NCBI RefSeq assembly: GCF_003097235.1
Contig: NZ_QEQQ01000015.1
Coordinates: 1 to 64,000 of the forward strand
Reading direction: 5' to 3'
Origin: Pseudomonas sp. CC120222-01a
Lineage (GTDB): Bacteria; Pseudomonadota; Gammaproteobacteria; Pseudomonadales; Pseudomonadaceae
Length of the DNA stretch: 64,000 nt
The position numbers and the translations under genes were made by a program. This document shows, piece after piece, positions 44,740 to 53,324 of the stretch. The notes below the pieces were generated by a model that saw only the letters and a program-made list of their open reading frames with translations, did not search any database and was not told where the DNA came from. Numbering within the stretch: position 1 is the stretch's first letter; every line of letters begins with the position of its first letter.

Positions 44740-44827
44740 TTTCGCGGGCATGCCCGCTCCCACAGGTACGGCACCGCCCTCAAGTCCTGCGCTATCCCTG
44801 TGGGAGCGGGCGCGCCCGCGAATAGGC
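44740..44827. repeat. REP pair (type A)
   Basis: Inverted pair TTCGCGGGCATGCCCGCTCC and partner with GCGCGCCCGCGAATAGGCC, between dusC and ibpA. Confidence 0.85.
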
Positions 44828-44831
44828 CAGA

Positions 44832-45803
44832 TCAGGCAACACAAGCCTCGAAGGAGATCGCATCAACCCCAAGCAACCGGCTGATGCGCGCACAATCATC
44901 CTCACGCCGCAACTCGGCAAACAGCACCACCGCCTCGGGATAACTGCGGGTCAGCATCGCCAGCCACTGCTTCATCCGCCCCGGCGCATAGCGCGGCGAC
45001 AGCTTGGCCTGAGCCTGGCGCCAGAACTCGCGCAGCAGCGGCAGCAAGTCATCCCAGCTCATCGGCTGGTATTCCTGCCCGTCGCGCGCGGCAGCGATCT
45101 GCAAGGCCAGGTCCGGCCGCGACACCAGCCCGCGCCCCAGCATGATGTCTTCGGCACCGCTGACCTCACGGCAACGCCGCCAGTCGTCGACGGTCCAGAT
45201 CTCACCATTGGCGAATACCGGCACCTTGACCACATCCTGCACCCGGGCCACCCACTCCCAGTGGGCAGGCGGCTTGTAGCCTTCAACCTTGGTCCGCGCA
45301 TGCACCACCAGGTGCGCCGAGCCGCCCTCGGCCAAGGCTGTGGCGCAGTCCAGCGCCCCATCCGGGCTGTCGAAGCCCAGGCGCATCTTGGACGTGACCG
45401 GGATATGCGCCGGCACCGCACGACGCACTTCACGAACGATGGCATGCAACAGCTCCGGCTCCTTGAGCAGCACCGCGCCGCCACGCGACTTGTTCACGGT
45501 CTTGGCCGGGCAGCCGAAGTTCAGGTCGATGACCGGCGCACCCAGCTCACAGGCCAGCGCGGCGTTTTCCGCCAGGCATACCGGGTCCGAGCCCAGCAAC
45601 TGCACGCGCATCGGCACACCAGCGGCGGTGCGCGCACCCTGGCGCAGCTCAGGGGCGAGCTTGTCGAACGAGGACGCTGGCAGCAGGCGGTCGCACACGC
45701 GGATGAACTCGGTGACGCACCAATCGATGCCGCCCACTCGGGTCAGGACGTCGCGCAGGATGTTGTCGACCAGCCCCTCCATGGGGGCCAGGGCAATTTG
45801 CAT
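44832..45803 (-). CDS. dusC: tRNA-dihydrouridine synthase C
   Basis: The 323-residue product starts MQIALAPMEGLVDNILRDVL. It is an FMN enzyme that reduces uridine in the tRNA D-arm, and the catalytic Cys is in DLNFGCPAKTVNKSRGG. The WCVTEFIRV segment and length fit the DusC branch (U16) better than DusA or DusB. It follows the thioesterase gene by 51 bases. Confidence 0.92.
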   Translation of the reverse strand: MQIALAPMEGLVDNILRDVLTRVGGIDWCVTEFIRVCDRLLPASSFDKLAPELRQGARTAAGVPMRVQLLGSDPVCLAENAALACELGAPVIDLNFGCPAKTVNKSRGGAVLLKEPELLHAIVREVRRAVPAHIPVTSKMRLGFDSPDGALDCATALAEGGSAHLVVHARTKVEGYKPPAHWEWVARVQDVVKVPVFANGEIWTVDDWRRCREVSGAEDIMLGRGLVSRPDLALQIAAARDGQEYQPMSWDDLLPLLREFWRQAQAKLSPRYAPGRMKQWLAMLTRSYPEAVVLFAELRREDDCARISRLLGVDAISFEACVA

Positions 45804-45854
45804 GTCTGGGTCTCGGCGGAAAAAGGCGGCAGTCTAGCAAAAAATGCCGCCGCC

Positions 45855-46289
45855 TCAGCTGCCGATCAGCGCCGGGCCGTAACCGTCGAGAAACTCCGCC
45901 GGCATGCGCTTGGGCTTGCCGCTGGACAGTTCGATGCAGGCGAAGGTGGTCTGCGCACGCAGCAAGGTCACGCCATCGCGTGGGCGCTTGAGCTGGAAGC
46001 GCCGGGTCATGCGCAGGCGCTGGTCCCAGTCGATGATCCAGGTGGCCAGTTGCAACTCATCATCCTCGTAGCCTGCGGCGAGGTAGTCGATTTCGTGACG
46101 CACCACCGCCATGGCCCGGTCCAGGCGCCGGTATTCGGCCAGGTCCAGCCCCAGGCGCTGGGAGTGGCGCCAGGCGCAGCGCTCCAGCCAGGTGACGTAG
46201 ACCGCGTTGTTGGCGTGGCCGAGGCCGTCGATGTCCTCGCTGCCGACGCGCAGGTCGATGATGAATGGCGTTTCCAGGTCCCAGCTCAT
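45855..46289 (-). CDS. Acyl-CoA thioesterase, hotdog fold
   Basis: The 144-residue product starts MSWDLETPFIIDLRVGSEDI. DIDGLGHANNAVYVTWLE is the 4HBT/YbgC-type active-site segment with the catalytic Asp, and the size is normal for one hotdog domain. It probably hydrolyses an acyl-CoA; the chain length is unknown. It lies 43 bases after the alpha/beta hydrolase gene, in the TetR-hydrolase-thioesterase series. Confidence 0.87.
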   Translation of the reverse strand: MSWDLETPFIIDLRVGSEDIDGLGHANNAVYVTWLERCAWRHSQRLGLDLAEYRRLDRAMAVVRHEIDYLAAGYEDDELQLATWIIDWDQRLRMTRRFQLKRPRDGVTLLRAQTTFACIELSSGKPKRMPAEFLDGYGPALIGS

Positions 46290-46332
46290 GCCCGCTCCCA
46301 CTATCAGTGAACGGGCCGAGTGTAACGGATGT

Positions 46333-47160
46333 TCAAGCGCTCTGCCGCGATGGTTCACGGGCCAGCAGTTCCAATACCGCCTCGCCCAGGCGCGGGTCAG
46401 CCAGCACGCGCTGGTGCCCGCCCTCCTCCAGCAGCATCAGCCGGCTGTCGAACCAAGCTTTGTGGATGACCTGCGCTTCACCGGCAGGCACCAGCGCGTC
46501 ATCAGCGGCATGCACCACTAGCCCCGGCAGCTCCAGCTGGTAGCCACTGACATCGAGACGAGCGATCTGCATGCCGACATCCTGCTCGACCTGGCGAATG
46601 AACGCCGCCCTGGCTCGCGCCGGCAAACCCAGATGATGGGCAAATCCCCGCAGCACACCGAGCAGCTGCGCTGGCGCAGCAATGCTCACCGCAGCCTCGG
46701 CACGCAAACCCATCTGCAGCGCCAACAACACACTGGCGCCGCCCATGGAATGACCGATCACGGCACGCAGCGGCGGCAGCTCGGCGGCCGCTTCCAGCAG
46801 CGCCCGGGCAAACAGCACCACATGGGCTTGCTGACCAGGCGAGCGGCCATGGGCCGGGCCTTCCAGCGACACCACCGTGTGCCCCGCCTGCACCAGGGTT
46901 TCGATCAGCGCCGCGAACTGGGTTGGGCGCCCTTCCCAGCCATGCATCAGCAACACCGTCGGCCCCTTGCCCCAACGCAAGGCCGACAGGCCGAAGCGCA
47001 AGGTGATGCGCTCGGCACTGGCCAGCAACGGCAGCTCCCACTGCCGGGGCGGCAGGTTACGCGGGGTCATGAAGGCACGGCGCATCTTGCCGGCAATGTG
47101 TTCGGGGGCCAGCCGGCCCAGGGTGCCATTTACGCCACGAATCCAGCTCAGGGTAGTCAT
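46333..47160 (-). CDS. Alpha/beta hydrolase
   Basis: The product has 275 residues. VLLMHGWEGRPTQF is the oxyanion-hole region, GHSMGGASVLLAL carries the nucleophile Ser, VVHAADDALVP the Asp and EGGHQRVLADP the His, so the triad is complete. The substrate is unknown. It starts 24 bases after the TetR stop and is probably under its control. Confidence 0.88.
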   Translation of the reverse strand: MTTLSWIRGVNGTLGRLAPEHIAGKMRRAFMTPRNLPPRQWELPLLASAERITLRFGLSALRWGKGPTVLLMHGWEGRPTQFAALIETLVQAGHTVVSLEGPAHGRSPGQQAHVVLFARALLEAAAELPPLRAVIGHSMGGASVLLALQMGLRAEAAVSIAAPAQLLGVLRGFAHHLGLPARARAAFIRQVEQDVGMQIARLDVSGYQLELPGLVVHAADDALVPAGEAQVIHKAWFDSRLMLLEEGGHQRVLADPRLGEAVLELLAREPSRQSA

Positions 47161-47184
47161 CGCCTTGCTCCAGGATCAGGGGTA

Positions 47185-47724
47185 TCAGAGAACTGCCGAC
47201 TTGGCGGCACGCAGGATGCGATCGGACAACTCACCCGGGCCCAAGGCCCGCGCCAGGGCCAGGCCACCAATCATCAGCGCAAGGTCAGCCAAAGCCTTGT
47301 CGGCGTCTTCCGGGCGGTCGACCATGGCCGCCGTCATCAGCTCGATATGCTCGGCCAGCACCTCACGGAAGGCTTCGGGCAGGCGCTGCATCTCGCCGAG
47401 CGAGTTGGGCAGCGGGCAGGCATGCACTTCGGCGTCACGGTGCTTGCGCGACAGGTAGAAAGCACTCACCAGGGCCCGACGCCCTTCCCCATCCAGGTTC
47501 GGGTCGACCTGGGCAAGCAAGGCACGGCGCTCGCTCAACAACTGGCGGAAGGCCTCGAGCATGAGCTCGTCCTTGCTCTCGAAGTGCGCATAGAAACCAC
47601 CAACGGTCAGGCCTGCCGCGCCCATCACCTGGCTGACGCTCGGCTCGGCCGGGCCATGCTGGATCAATGCGCTGCGGGCCGCTTCGAGAATGCGTTCGCG
47701 GGTCTTGCTCTTCTTGTCGCTCAT
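47185..47724 (-). CDS. TetR/AcrR-family regulator
   Basis: The 179-residue product starts MSDKKSKTRERILEAARSAL. The N-terminal helix-turn-helix (VSQVMGAAGLTVGGFYAHF) is typical, and the C-terminal domain has the pattern of regulators that sense reactive or hydrophobic small molecules (HACPLPNSLGEM). A long perfect inverted repeat lies in its promoter, pointing to autoregulation and control of the downstream hydrolase and thioesterase. Confidence 0.88.
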   Translation of the reverse strand: MSDKKSKTRERILEAARSALIQHGPAEPSVSQVMGAAGLTVGGFYAHFESKDELMLEAFRQLLSERRALLAQVDPNLDGEGRRALVSAFYLSRKHRDAEVHACPLPNSLGEMQRLPEAFREVLAEHIELMTAAMVDRPEDADKALADLALMIGGLALARALGPGELSDRILRAAKSAVL

Positions 47725-47742
47725 TCGGCGGCTCACCGTGAG

Positions 47743-47786
47743 AAATATGATGATCGAAATATTATTCTCATCATATTTTTTGGCAA
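47743..47786 (-). promoter_or_regulatory. TetR promoter with 11-bp inverted-repeat operator
   Basis: AAATATGATGA (47743-47753) and TCATCATATTT (47768-47778) are perfect inverted repeats with a 14-bp spacer. On the minus strand TTGCCA, 16 bp, TAATAT form a promoter whose -10 lies between the two arms, so a bound repressor would block it. Confidence 0.6.
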
Positions 47787-47837
47787 GCAGAATTTTCCAC
47801 CACTTGTCGGCGCCGGGATTTTTGGGAAGGGAGAAAA

Positions 47838-47876
47838 ACAAAAGGCCCATTCAATAAGCGAATGAGCCTTTAAAGT
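47838..47876 (-). terminator. Terminator of the tRNA-Glu/Ala operon
   Basis: On the minus strand AAAGGCTCATTCG pairs with GAATGGGCCTTTT around an A/T loop and runs into TTTTG and TTTTT. Confidence 0.75.
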
Positions 47877-47897
47877 CCCGCAAAACGCGGGTAAAAA

Positions 47898-47973
47898 TGG
47901 CGTCCCCTAGGGGACTCGAACCCCTGTTACCGCCGTGAAAGGGCGGTGTCCTAGGCCACTAGACGAAGGGGAC
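47898..47973 (-). tRNA. tRNA-Glu (TTC), third in transcript
   Basis: 76 nt with CCA. Acceptor stem GTCCCCT pairs with AGGGGAC; anticodon loop CTTTCAC. Identical to the other two Glu copies in this array. Confidence 0.97.
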
Positions 47974-48015
47974 GTAACCTTCGCGAAGGTCCGATAAATC
48001 GAACCCTGGCAGAAT

Positions 48016-48091
48016 TGGTGGAGCTAAGCGGGATCGAACCGCTGACCTCCTGCATGCCATGCAGGCGCTCTCCCAGCTGAGCTATAGCCCC
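48016..48091 (-). tRNA. tRNA-Ala (GGC), third in transcript
   Basis: 76 nt with CCA. Acceptor stem GGGGCTA pairs with TAGCTCC (one G-U pair); anticodon loop ATGGCAT. Confidence 0.97.
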
Positions 48092-48153
48092 GAAACAAAG
48101 ACCCATTCAATATGCGAACGAGCCTTTTAAGTCCCGCAAAACGCGGGTAAAAG

Positions 48154-48229
48154 TGGCGTCCCCTAGGGGACTCGAACCCCTGTTACCGCCGTGAAAGGGC
48201 GGTGTCCTAGGCCACTAGACGAAGGGGAC
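48154..48229 (-). tRNA. tRNA-Glu (TTC), second in transcript
   Basis: 76 nt, same sequence as the copy at 47898. The sequence 3' of it (GTCCCGCAAAACGCGGGTAA region) repeats the 3' flank of the other copy, showing duplication of a whole Glu-Ala unit. Confidence 0.97.
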
Positions 48230-48272
48230 GTAACCTTCGTGCCGATCCGCTTTCGCGAACCGAGGCAAAAAT

Positions 48273-48348
48273 TGGTGGAGCTAAGCGGGATCGAACCGCT
48301 GACCTCCTGCATGCCATGCAGGCGCTCTCCCAGCTGAGCTATAGCCCC
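48273..48348 (-). tRNA. tRNA-Ala (GGC), second in transcript
   Basis: 76 nt, same sequence as the copy at 48016, with CCA encoded. Confidence 0.97.
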
Positions 48349-48401
48349 GGATTTCTAGCCTCTCGGCCCAGCGACATCGTGAAACATCGCTTGTGCAAAA
48401 C

Positions 48402-48477
48402 TGGCGTCCCCTAGGGGACTCGAACCCCTGTTACCGCCGTGAAAGGGCGGTGTCCTAGGCCACTAGACGAAGGGGAC
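48402..48477 (-). tRNA. tRNA-Glu (TTC), first in transcript
   Basis: 76 nt, same sequence as the other Glu copies. Its flanks differ from those of the other two. Confidence 0.97.
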
Positions 48478-48549
48478 GAACCTTCTTACCTTCAAGACCC
48501 GGTTGCTGGACCCGGTCTTGCTCGACAGCCTTGGCTGCCAAGCGGAATT

Positions 48550-48625
48550 TGGTGGAGCTAAGCGGGATCGAACCGCTGACCTCCTGCATGCCATGCAGGC
48601 GCTCTCCCAGCTGAGCTATAGCCCC
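48550..48625 (-). tRNA. tRNA-Ala (GGC), first in transcript
   Basis: 76 nt, same sequence as the other Ala copies. First gene of the six-tRNA array, about 70 bases after the predicted start of transcription. Confidence 0.97.
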
Positions 48626-48700
48626 ACAATGTCGCTCTGAACAGAAGCGCTGGCTGGGTGCCTGGCGTTTCGTTTTCGTTCATCGCTGTGGACGGGGCGC

Positions 48701-48757
48701 ATATTAAGATCGGATTGCAGGGCTGTCAAACTAAATTTTGAAAATATTCAAAATTTT
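48701..48757 (-). promoter_or_regulatory. Strong stable-RNA promoter of the tRNA array, with UP element
   Basis: Minus strand: TTGACA (48724-48729), 17 bp, TAATAT (48701-48706), then a GC-rich discriminator, as in stringently controlled promoters. Directly upstream, at 48733-48756, is an A/T-only-like palindrome AAATTTTGAA-N4-TTCAAAATTT in the UP-element position. Confidence 0.85.
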
Positions 48758-48828
48758 TTTCACAGATAACAATCACTTACCGCCCTGCCCCGCCAAAACC
48801 TGAGCATCAAGGGCCCTGGGATCAACTT

Positions 48829-48947
48829 GTGGGAGCGGCCTTGTGTCGCGAAAGGACCGCAACGCGGCCCCGGCGATATTTGCGTTGAAGCTGAAATCGT
48901 GGGACCGCGTTGCGGTCCTTTCGCGACACAAGGCCGCTCCCACAGGG
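48829..48947. repeat. REP pair (type B), tails outward on one side
   Basis: Inverted pair GGGAGCGGCCTTGTGTCGCG and partner with GGACCGCAACGCGGCCC hairpins. It lies between the gltX 3' end and the tRNA promoter. Apart from it and the promoter I see nothing in 48626-48972. Confidence 0.85.
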
Positions 48948-48972
48948 TTTGGCTGCGGCCCTCAGAAGGCTA

Positions 48973-50454
48973 TCAGGCGATGTTGGCCAGCAGCTTTTCC
49001 CATTCCTTGTTTTCTTTCTTCGACACACCACCGAGCAGGTCCAGGGCCTGGCGCAGGCGGTAGCGGGTCAGGTCAGGGCCGAGGATTTCCATGGCGTCGA
49101 GCACCGACACCGAGCTGGCCTGGCCGGTAATGGCGGCGAACATCAGCGGCATCGCATCACGCAGCTTCAGTTCCAGCGCTTCGACCACGGCCTGGATGCA
49201 GCCGGTGATGCGCTCTTTCTCCCACTGACGCAGGCTTTCCAGTTTCCACAGGATCAGCTGCATCACCTGGCGCACCTGGTCGGCGGACAGCTTCTTGCTT
49301 TCGAACAGCTTGGCATCGAGCTTGAGCGCGCCTTCGAAGAAGAAACCACCCAGCGGGGCGACCTGGCTGAAGGTCTCGACCCGGCCTTGTACATGCGGGG
49401 CGATCTTCATCATGTAGTCGCTGTTGAACGCCCACTTCTGTAGGCGCGCAGCGAATTCTTCCACCGGCAGCTCACGCAGCCATTGGCCGTTAAGCCAGGA
49501 CAGCTTCTCGATGTCGAAGATCGGGCCACCCAGGGAAATGCGCGACAGGTCGAAGTGCTCGACCATCTCGGCCAGGGAGAACTTCTCGCGCTCGTCCGGC
49601 ATCGACCAGCCCATGCGGCCCAGGTAGTTGAGCATGGCCTCGGGCATGAAGCCCATGCGCTCGTAGAAGGTCACCGACGTCGGGTTCTTGCGCTTGGACA
49701 GCTTGGATTTGTCCGGGTTACGCAGCAGCGGCATGTAGCACAGCTTCGGCTGTTCCCAACCGAAGTACTCGTACAGCTTGATCAGCTTCGGTGCCGACGG
49801 CAGCCACTCTTCGCCGCGCAGGACGTGGGTGATGCCCATCAGGTGGTCATCGACCACGTTGGCCAGGAAGTAAGTCGGCAGGCCGTCGTTCTTCATCAGC
49901 ACCTGCATGTCCATGCGGTCCCATGGGATTTCGACGTCGCCACGGAGCATGTCCGGCACCACGCAGATGCCTTCGCTCGGCACCTTCATGCGGATCACGT
50001 GCGGCTCGCCAGCGGCCAGGCGGCGCTGCACTTCTTCGGCGCTCAGCAGCAGGGCGCGGCCGTCGTAGCGCGGGGTTTCACCACGGGCCATCTGCTCGGC
50101 GCGCATCTGCTCCAGCTCTTCGGCGGTGCAGAAGCAGTAGAAGGCGTGGCCGGCATCGACCAGCTCCTTGGCGTATTTGGCGTAGATCTCGCCACGCTCG
50201 CTCTGCCGGTACGGGCCGTGCGGGCCACCAACATCCGGGCCTTCGTTCCATTCGATGCCGAGCCAGCGCAAGGCGTCGAAGATCTGCTGTTCCGACTCGC
50301 GCGTGGAGCGCAGCTGGTCGGTGTCTTCGATACGCAGGATGAACTCACCGCCGTGCTGCTTGGCAAAGCAGTAGTTGAACAGGGCGATGTAGGCGGTGCC
50401 GACATGGGGGTCGCCAGTGGGCGATGGCGCGATACGCGTGCGAACGGTGGTCAT
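48973..50454 (-). CDS. gltX: Glutamyl-tRNA synthetase
   Basis: The 493-residue class I synthetase starts MTTVRTRIAPSPTGDPHVGT. The HIGH-like motif is PHVGTAY and the KMSKS-like motif is KLSKRKN. Lengths and motifs fit the discriminating enzyme that charges tRNA-Glu. It lies next to an array of three tRNA-Glu genes, a placement conserved in pseudomonads. Confidence 0.96.
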   Translation of the reverse strand: MTTVRTRIAPSPTGDPHVGTAYIALFNYCFAKQHGGEFILRIEDTDQLRSTRESEQQIFDALRWLGIEWNEGPDVGGPHGPYRQSERGEIYAKYAKELVDAGHAFYCFCTAEELEQMRAEQMARGETPRYDGRALLLSAEEVQRRLAAGEPHVIRMKVPSEGICVVPDMLRGDVEIPWDRMDMQVLMKNDGLPTYFLANVVDDHLMGITHVLRGEEWLPSAPKLIKLYEYFGWEQPKLCYMPLLRNPDKSKLSKRKNPTSVTFYERMGFMPEAMLNYLGRMGWSMPDEREKFSLAEMVEHFDLSRISLGGPIFDIEKLSWLNGQWLRELPVEEFAARLQKWAFNSDYMMKIAPHVQGRVETFSQVAPLGGFFFEGALKLDAKLFESKKLSADQVRQVMQLILWKLESLRQWEKERITGCIQAVVEALELKLRDAMPLMFAAITGQASSVSVLDAMEILGPDLTRYRLRQALDLLGGVSKKENKEWEKLLANIA

Positions 50455-50596
50455 GAGAGTCTCGAACGAAAGATGAAACAAAGGCGGGATGTTAGCAGGG
50501 AGCGGGCACCGGGCTCCAGCAATGGCGCGAACGACACTTGTCGGCTGGCCATCTGCCGCTGTTAAATTTAATTACATTTCTGGAACGATAGTCCTC

Positions 50597-51652
50597 ATGC
50601 CTGCCCAACTCAAACGCCGCCTGGCGATCTTCTTCACCCTGGTGGCCATCATTGCCCTCGCCTTCCTGGCCGAGTGGTATTTCAAAGGCCGCTTCTTTGA
50701 GAGCACCGACAACGCCTACGTGCAGGGCGAAATCACCCGCATATCCAGCCAGCTCGGCGCACGCATCGACGAGGTTCGGGTCGACGACAACCAGCACGTC
50801 AACAAGGGTGACGTGCTGGTGCGCCTGGAGGCCGCCGACTTCGAGCTGGCCGTGGAGCGCGCCCGCGCCGCCCTGGCCACCCGCGAGGCCGAATATGCCC
50901 AGGCCCAGAGCCGCCTGACCCAGCAAGGCAGCCTGATCGCCTCCAGCCAGGCCCAGATGGCGGCCAACCAGGCCACCTACGACCGCTCGCGCCTGGACCT
51001 GAGCCGTGCGGAAAAGCTGCGCAAGCCTGGTTTCGTCTCCGAGGAACGGGTGACCACCCTGTCGGCCGACAGCCACGTGGCCGGCTCTCAGGTCGACAAG
51101 GCCCGCGCCGACTTGCAAAGCCAGCGCCAGCAGATCAATGCCCTGAATGCCGACCTCAAGCGTCTCGACGCGCAGATCGCCAATGCCCGTGCCGACCTGG
51201 CCCAGGCCGAACTGAACCTGACCCGCTGCGAGATCCGCGCACCGCTCAGCGGCACCATTGGCCAGCGCAATGCCCGCAATGGCCAGGTGGTTCAGGCCGG
51301 CGCCTACCTGTTGTCGATCGTGCCGGATGAAAACATCTGGGTGCAGGCCAACTTCAAGGAAACCCAGATCGGCAAGATGCAGCCCGGCCAGCGCGCCGAG
51401 CTGCTGTTCGACAGCTACCCCGACACGCCGATCGAAGGCCGCGTGGAGAGCCTGTTCGCCGCTTCCGGCGCGCAGTTCAGCCTGCTGCCGCCGGACAATG
51501 CCACCGGCAACTTCACCAAGGTGGTGCAGCGTATTCCGGTGAAACTGACCTTCGCCGCCGACAACCCGCTGCATGGGCGCATTCGCCCGGGCATGTCGGT
51601 CACCGCCACCGTCGACCTGCGCCGCGAAGACGAAGGCCACGATGGCCGGTGA
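50597..51652 (+). CDS. HlyD/EmrA-type membrane fusion protein
   Basis: The 351-residue product has one N-terminal membrane helix (AIFFTLVAIIALAFLAEWYF), then the biotinyl-lipoyl-like half-motif STDNAYVQGEITRISSQ, a long helical hairpin (about 85-200) and the second lipoyl half with IRAPLSGTIGQRNARNGQVV. It is the periplasmic adaptor of a tripartite efflux pump. It overlaps the exporter gene by 11 bases. An outer membrane factor is not in the window, so it probably uses one encoded elsewhere. Confidence 0.9.
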   Translation: MPAQLKRRLAIFFTLVAIIALAFLAEWYFKGRFFESTDNAYVQGEITRISSQLGARIDEVRVDDNQHVNKGDVLVRLEAADFELAVERARAALATREAEYAQAQSRLTQQGSLIASSQAQMAANQATYDRSRLDLSRAEKLRKPGFVSEERVTTLSADSHVAGSQVDKARADLQSQRQQINALNADLKRLDAQIANARADLAQAELNLTRCEIRAPLSGTIGQRNARNGQVVQAGAYLLSIVPDENIWVQANFKETQIGKMQPGQRAELLFDSYPDTPIEGRVESLFAASGAQFSLLPPDNATGNFTKVVQRIPVKLTFAADNPLHGRIRPGMSVTATVDLRREDEGHDGR

Positions 51653-53192
51653 TCAACTGCTCCGCCCGACTGGGGAGCCAAGCCGGCGCGACTGGATCGC
51701 GGTGATGAGCGTGATGCTCGGTGCCTTCATGGCGGTGCTGGACATCCAGATCACCAACTCTTCGCTCAAGGACATCCAGGGCGCGCTGTCGGCGACCCTG
51801 GAGGAAGGCTCGTGGATTTCCACCTCGTACCTGGTGGCGGAGATCATCATGATTCCGCTGACCGCCTGGCTGGTGCAGCTGCTGTCGGCGCGGCGCCTGG
51901 CGGTGTGGGTGTCTGGCGGCTTCCTGCTGTCCTCGCTGCTGTGCTCGATGGCCTGGAACCTCGAGAGCATGATCCTGTTTCGTGCACTGCAGGGCTTCAC
52001 CGGCGGTGCACTGATCCCGCTGGCGTTCACCCTGACCCTGATCAAGTTGCCCGAGCACCACCGTGCCAAAGGCATGGCCATGTTCGCCATGACCGCCACT
52101 TTCGCCCCCTCGATCGGCCCGACCCTTGGCGGCTGGCTGACCGAGAACTGGGGCTGGGAATACATTTTCTACATCAACATCCCGCCCGGGCTGGTGATGA
52201 TCGCCGGCCTGCTCTACGGGCTGGAGAAGAAGGAAGCCCACTGGGAGCTGCTGAAAAGCACCGACTATGCCGGCATCGTCACCCTCGGCGTCGGCTTGGG
52301 CTGCCTGCAGGTCTTCCTTGAGGAGGGCCACCGCAAGGACTGGCTGGAGTCCAACCTGATCGTCGGGCTGGCGACTGTTGCCCTGATCAGCCTGATCACC
52401 TTCGTCATCCTGCAGCTTTCCAAGCCGCACCCCTTGATCAACCTGCGCATCCTCGGCAACCGCAATTTCGGCCTGTCGAGCATTGCCAGCCTGGGCATGG
52501 GCGTGGGGCTTTATGGGTCGATCTACTTGCTGCCGCTGTACCTGGCACAAATCCAGGGCTACAACGCCCTGCAGATCGGCGAGGTGATCATGTGGATGGG
52601 CATTCCGCAGCTGTTCCTGATTCCGCTGGTGCCACAGCTGATGAAGGTGATACCGCCCAAGCTGTTGTGCGCCCTCGGCTTCTGCCTGTTCGGTGCCGCC
52701 AGCTTCGGTTCGGGGGTGCTGAACCCGGACTTTGCCGGGCCGCAGTTCAATCACATCCAGATCATCCGAGCCCTCGGCCAGCCGATGATCATGGTGACCA
52801 TTTCGCTGATTGCTACTGCCTATATCCAACCTCAGGATGCCGGGTCGGCTTCAAGTCTGTTCAACATCCTGCGTAACCTGGGCGGTGCGATTGGCATTGC
52901 CTTGCTGGCGACCTTGCTGGATGCGCGGACCAAGGTGTATTTCGATTACCTGAGGGAATCGGTGGTGCCGAGCAACCCACAGGTCGCCGAACGCTTGGCA
53001 CAGCTGGCGGAGCGACTGGGCAATGACAATGCGGCATTGGGCAAGTTGAGCGAGATTGCCCACCAGCAGGCGCTGATCATGGCCTACAACGATGCGTTCC
53101 ACTTTGTCGGGATCGGGCTGGCGGTGAGCATGGTGGCGGTGCTGTTGACCCGGAAGCTGCCGGAAGGGCTGAAGGCCGGGGAAGCTCACTGA
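51642..53192 (+). CDS. EmrB/QacA (DHA2)-type multidrug MFS transporter
   Basis: The 516-residue product has 14 predicted membrane helices. VLDIQITNSSLKDIQG replaces the usual DHA2 motif D1 (LDxTIVNVALP), and GPTLGGWLTENWGWEYIFYI is the motif C/D region of EmrB. With the adjacent EmrA-like protein it would pump hydrophobic drugs or acids out using the proton gradient. The ATG at 51642 lies inside the adaptor gene. A REP pair follows. Confidence 0.9.
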   Translation: MAGDQLLRPTGEPSRRDWIAVMSVMLGAFMAVLDIQITNSSLKDIQGALSATLEEGSWISTSYLVAEIIMIPLTAWLVQLLSARRLAVWVSGGFLLSSLLCSMAWNLESMILFRALQGFTGGALIPLAFTLTLIKLPEHHRAKGMAMFAMTATFAPSIGPTLGGWLTENWGWEYIFYINIPPGLVMIAGLLYGLEKKEAHWELLKSTDYAGIVTLGVGLGCLQVFLEEGHRKDWLESNLIVGLATVALISLITFVILQLSKPHPLINLRILGNRNFGLSSIASLGMGVGLYGSIYLLPLYLAQIQGYNALQIGEVIMWMGIPQLFLIPLVPQLMKVIPPKLLCALGFCLFGAASFGSGVLNPDFAGPQFNHIQIIRALGQPMIMVTISLIATAYIQPQDAGSASSLFNILRNLGGAIGIALLATLLDARTKVYFDYLRESVVPSNPQVAERLAQLAERLGNDNAALGKLSEIAHQQALIMAYNDAFHFVGIGLAVSMVAVLLTRKLPEGLKAGEAH

Positions 53193-53211
53193 GTTTTGCG
53201 TTGTTTTTACT

Positions 53212-53305
53212 GGCCTCTTCGCGGGCAAGCCCGCTCCCACAGGTACTGCGCAGCTCTCAAATACTGCGCGAATCCTGTGGGAGCGGGCTTGCCCGCGAAG
53301 AGGCC
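53212..53305. repeat. REP pair (type A)
   Basis: Near-perfect inverted pair GGCCTCTTCGCGGGCAAGCC plus CGCTCCCACAGG between the convergent emrB-like gene and uvrB; it may serve both as a terminator. Confidence 0.9.
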
Positions 53306-53324
53306 GGAACAGGCAGTCAAGTAA

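Noticed and set aside
53212..53305. REP pairs considered as CRISPR repeats
   Set aside because: They occur as single inverted pairs scattered over the window, not as regularly spaced direct repeats, and there are no cas genes.
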